Assembly (NCBI GenBank): GCA_951812755.1
Contig: OX638329.1
Location: 2,217,339 to 2,281,338 of the forward strand
Origin: an uncultured Latescibacterota bacterium
GTDB lineage: Bacteria; Latescibacterota; UBA2968
Direction of reading: 5' to 3'
Length of the DNA stretch: 64,000 bases
A program made the translations under genes and the position numbers. This document shows positions 62,692 through 64,000 of the stretch, piece after piece (the stretch's first letter is position 1; each line of letters begins with the position of its first letter). The notes below the pieces were generated by a model. It saw nothing but the letters and a program-made list of their open reading frames with translations. It did not search any database and was not told where the DNA came from.

Positions 62692-63895
62692 TAACGACCT
62701 ATCCGAACTAGTAGAGGCAGGCTACCGCGTAAAAATACGCGGAGCCTACCTGCTAGTAGAGGGGATACCGTACGTAAAGCAAAATGGAGACATTGGTAAG
62801 GGAGATATAGTAACGAGTCTGGACCTTGCGGGCGATAAGACCAGACCTCCGAGCGATCATACAGTGTGGTGGACAGGTGAAACACCGCACAGGGCAAGCG
62901 GGGAAAGTATGGAGCCATACTTGAGTTGCGGAAAGTGGGACACAGGACAAGAATTAGGAGAAGGAATCACGGTATACATGCAGTGGTCAAGAAAGCCAAA
63001 GAGTAAAGGAGGCAGTCGTGGGTACAGAGACTACCAAGAAAAAATAGAAACTTACGTGCAAGAAGTTGGCGGTGAAGCGGAAACCAAACGCCCGGGAATT
63101 TTGGAGGCGGCAAGGGCAGGTGGGGATCCAGAGGTCGAATCAAAGACAAGGTTCAAATACGTAGATACAAGCGCGTATCGAAACGGGATAAGAGGGATAG
63201 AACAGAGAATCGAGGACGAGATAGTGGCGGTGGTAGGAGTAGGAGGGAGTGGGTCGTACCTCGTTGACATACTAGCCAAAACAAACATTAAAGAGCTACA
63301 CTTGTACGATGACGATGTTTTGGAGCAACACAACGCGTTCAGAATAGCAGGAGCAGCAAGGATAGAGGAACTTGGGAGTGGGAAGAGTAAGGTAGAATGG
63401 CATCGAGAACGGTATGCGGCAGTGCGGGAAGAAGGGATATACATACATGAGAAGCGAATAGATGATGAGACGCTGAAATGTTTGGCGAAATGCACAACTG
63501 TCTTTATTGCGGTGGACTGTCTGAACAGCAGGAGAAAGATCCAAAATAAATGCAACGAAATGGGAGTGCTACATATAAGTGTTGGGTTAGGGCTGGATAT
63601 AGAAGGCGATAACAACGACCAGATAGGTGGAATGGTAAAAGTAGAAACGCAATACAGACCAAAGGATGTGGGAAAAGAGGGAAACGGAATTCGGGATAGA
63701 GAAGAGGAACAAGCCAATCAGGTATATGGTAACGTGCAAACAGCAGAGCTAAATATGCTAGGTGCGGCACTGGCAATCACAGAATGGAAGGCGATAAGAG
63801 ATGTGTATCGAAACGAAAGAGAGAATGGAATTGATAGCATACTCTACTCCGTAAGCACTGGACGGATACTGTTGGGAAAAAAAGGGAAAGGATAA
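62666..63895 (+). CDS. E1-like adenylyltransferase (DUF6791 plus ThiF domain)
   Basis: The start is ATG 62666 inside the ubiquitin-like gene, behind GATGAGG, with a 26-base overlap. The 409-residue protein has an N-terminal DUF6791-like part (residues 1-140: LSELVEAGYRVKIRGAYLLVEGIPYV, GDIVTSLDLAGDKTRPPSDHTVWWTGE, YRDYQEKIETYV). A ThiF/E1 adenylation domain follows, with VVGVGGSGSYL (191-199), LYDDDVLEQHNAFR (Asp215-217, Arg226) and VFIAVDCLNSRRK (Asp284). These bind ATP and the modifier's C-terminus. No clear E2 active-site Cys can be assigned, though Cys at 88, 272, 276 and 296 exist. It is followed two bases later by a DUF6527-like gene. Confidence 0.9.
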   Translation: MSNLLISHNNDLSELVEAGYRVKIRGAYLLVEGIPYVKQNGDIGKGDIVTSLDLAGDKTRPPSDHTVWWTGETPHRASGESMEPYLSCGKWDTGQELGEGITVYMQWSRKPKSKGGSRGYRDYQEKIETYVQEVGGEAETKRPGILEAARAGGDPEVESKTRFKYVDTSAYRNGIRGIEQRIEDEIVAVVGVGGSGSYLVDILAKTNIKELHLYDDDVLEQHNAFRIAGAARIEELGSGKSKVEWHRERYAAVREEGIYIHEKRIDDETLKCLAKCTTVFIAVDCLNSRRKIQNKCNEMGVLHISVGLGLDIEGDNNDQIGGMVKVETQYRPKDVGKEGNGIRDREEEQANQVYGNVQTAELNMLGAALAITEWKAIRDVYRNERENGIDSILYSVSTGRILLGKKGKG

Positions 63896-63897
63896 AA

Positions 63898-64000
63898 GTG
63901 AGAACAGTGAGATGGGAAACAGAATGGGTAGAGGACATGCCGGATGTGATGGAGAGAGGGAAGGTATACATCTCGATAAAACACCGGCTGACAGAGCATT
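63898..64000 (+). CDS. DUF6527-like protein, cut by the window edge
   Basis: GTG 63898 follows AAAGGA and opens VRTVRWETEWVEDMPDVMERGKVYISIKHRLTEH, which runs to the end of the window (34 codons visible). This matches the N-terminus of DUF6527 proteins, usually encoded directly after DUF6791-ThiF genes. Those proteins carry a downstream Cys-His metal motif not visible here. It would be the third gene of the ubiquitin-like operon, possibly a metal-binding or processing factor. Confidence 0.7.
   Translation, partial: MRTVRWETEWVEDMPDVMERGKVYISIKHRLTEH

Noticed and set aside
63052-63717. Minus-strand open frames rich in Ser, Pro and Leu
   Set aside because: They mirror the purine-rich E1-like gene on the other strand and have no motif of their own.

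Overview
The window looks like a chromosomal segment of an uncultured, heterotrophic Gram-negative-type bacterium. Lipoproteins with lipoboxes, a LolB-like lipoprotein and Sec-exported enzymes suggest an outer membrane. The mix is rich in phytanoyl-CoA dioxygenase (PhyH) proteins, sulfatase, sulfotransferase, sialidase, mandelate racemase-like, Gfo/Idh/MocA and pectate lyase genes. That mix is typical of Latescibacterota or Poribacteria-like genomes, but this assignment is an inference from gene content, with no rRNA to confirm it. A short palindromic repeat family occurs six times between genes and ties both halves of the window to one genome.

Layout. 1-7000: a cut-off thiamine-diphosphate enzyme, an internally duplicated unknown protein, two gene relics, a pectate lyase, a degenerate aldo/keto reductase, tRNA-Val(GAC) with its terminator, an acetyltransferase and a small HTH/DUF2442 two-gene unit. 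7000-15000: PhyH oxygenases and a minus-strand operon (sulfotransferase, sulfatase, two beta-propeller glycosidase-like proteins, sialidase, PhyH) that suggests work on sulfated or sialylated glycans. 15000-26700: an AbiEi antitoxin whose toxin is deleted, PhyH plus enolase-superfamily enzyme, Gfo/Idh oxidoreductase, tautomerase, MazF/PemK-type toxin-antitoxin pair, glycoside hydrolase, Sel1-repeat protein, esterase and alcohol dehydrogenase. 26700-42100: housekeeping genes, namely groES-groEL with a perfect CIRCE operator, exported nickel superoxide dismutase, a lipoprotein protease, RNase R, a TPR lipoprotein with a LolB-like partner, an M14 peptidase, and a DUF2089-DUF4097 regulator pair. 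42100-55400: an LRR-dockerin-metalloprotease, acyl-CoA ligase, Ldh-type dehydrogenase and a sugar-modifying operon, with defence and toxin-antitoxin genes entering at 47600.

The right end (47600-64000) is a defence island. It holds a broken nuclease-STAND NTPase gene translationally coupled to a DUF433-DUF5615 toxin-antitoxin pair, then a tight three-gene operon of HerA-like ATPase, NurA-like nuclease and DNA methyltransferase. Divergent to that operon are an XRE regulator and an ImmA/IrrE metallopeptidase behind a clear operator. Next come a highly structured non-coding stretch, a small PD-(D/E)XK-like protein, and a ubiquitin-like operon (single multi-ubiquitin-type domain, DUF6791-ThiF E1-like enzyme, DUF6527-like protein) cut by the window edge. 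The HerA-NurA-methyltransferase operon with its XRE-ImmA pair and the ubiquitin-like operon are the two best candidates for little-described systems. How they work together is inferred from gene order alone.
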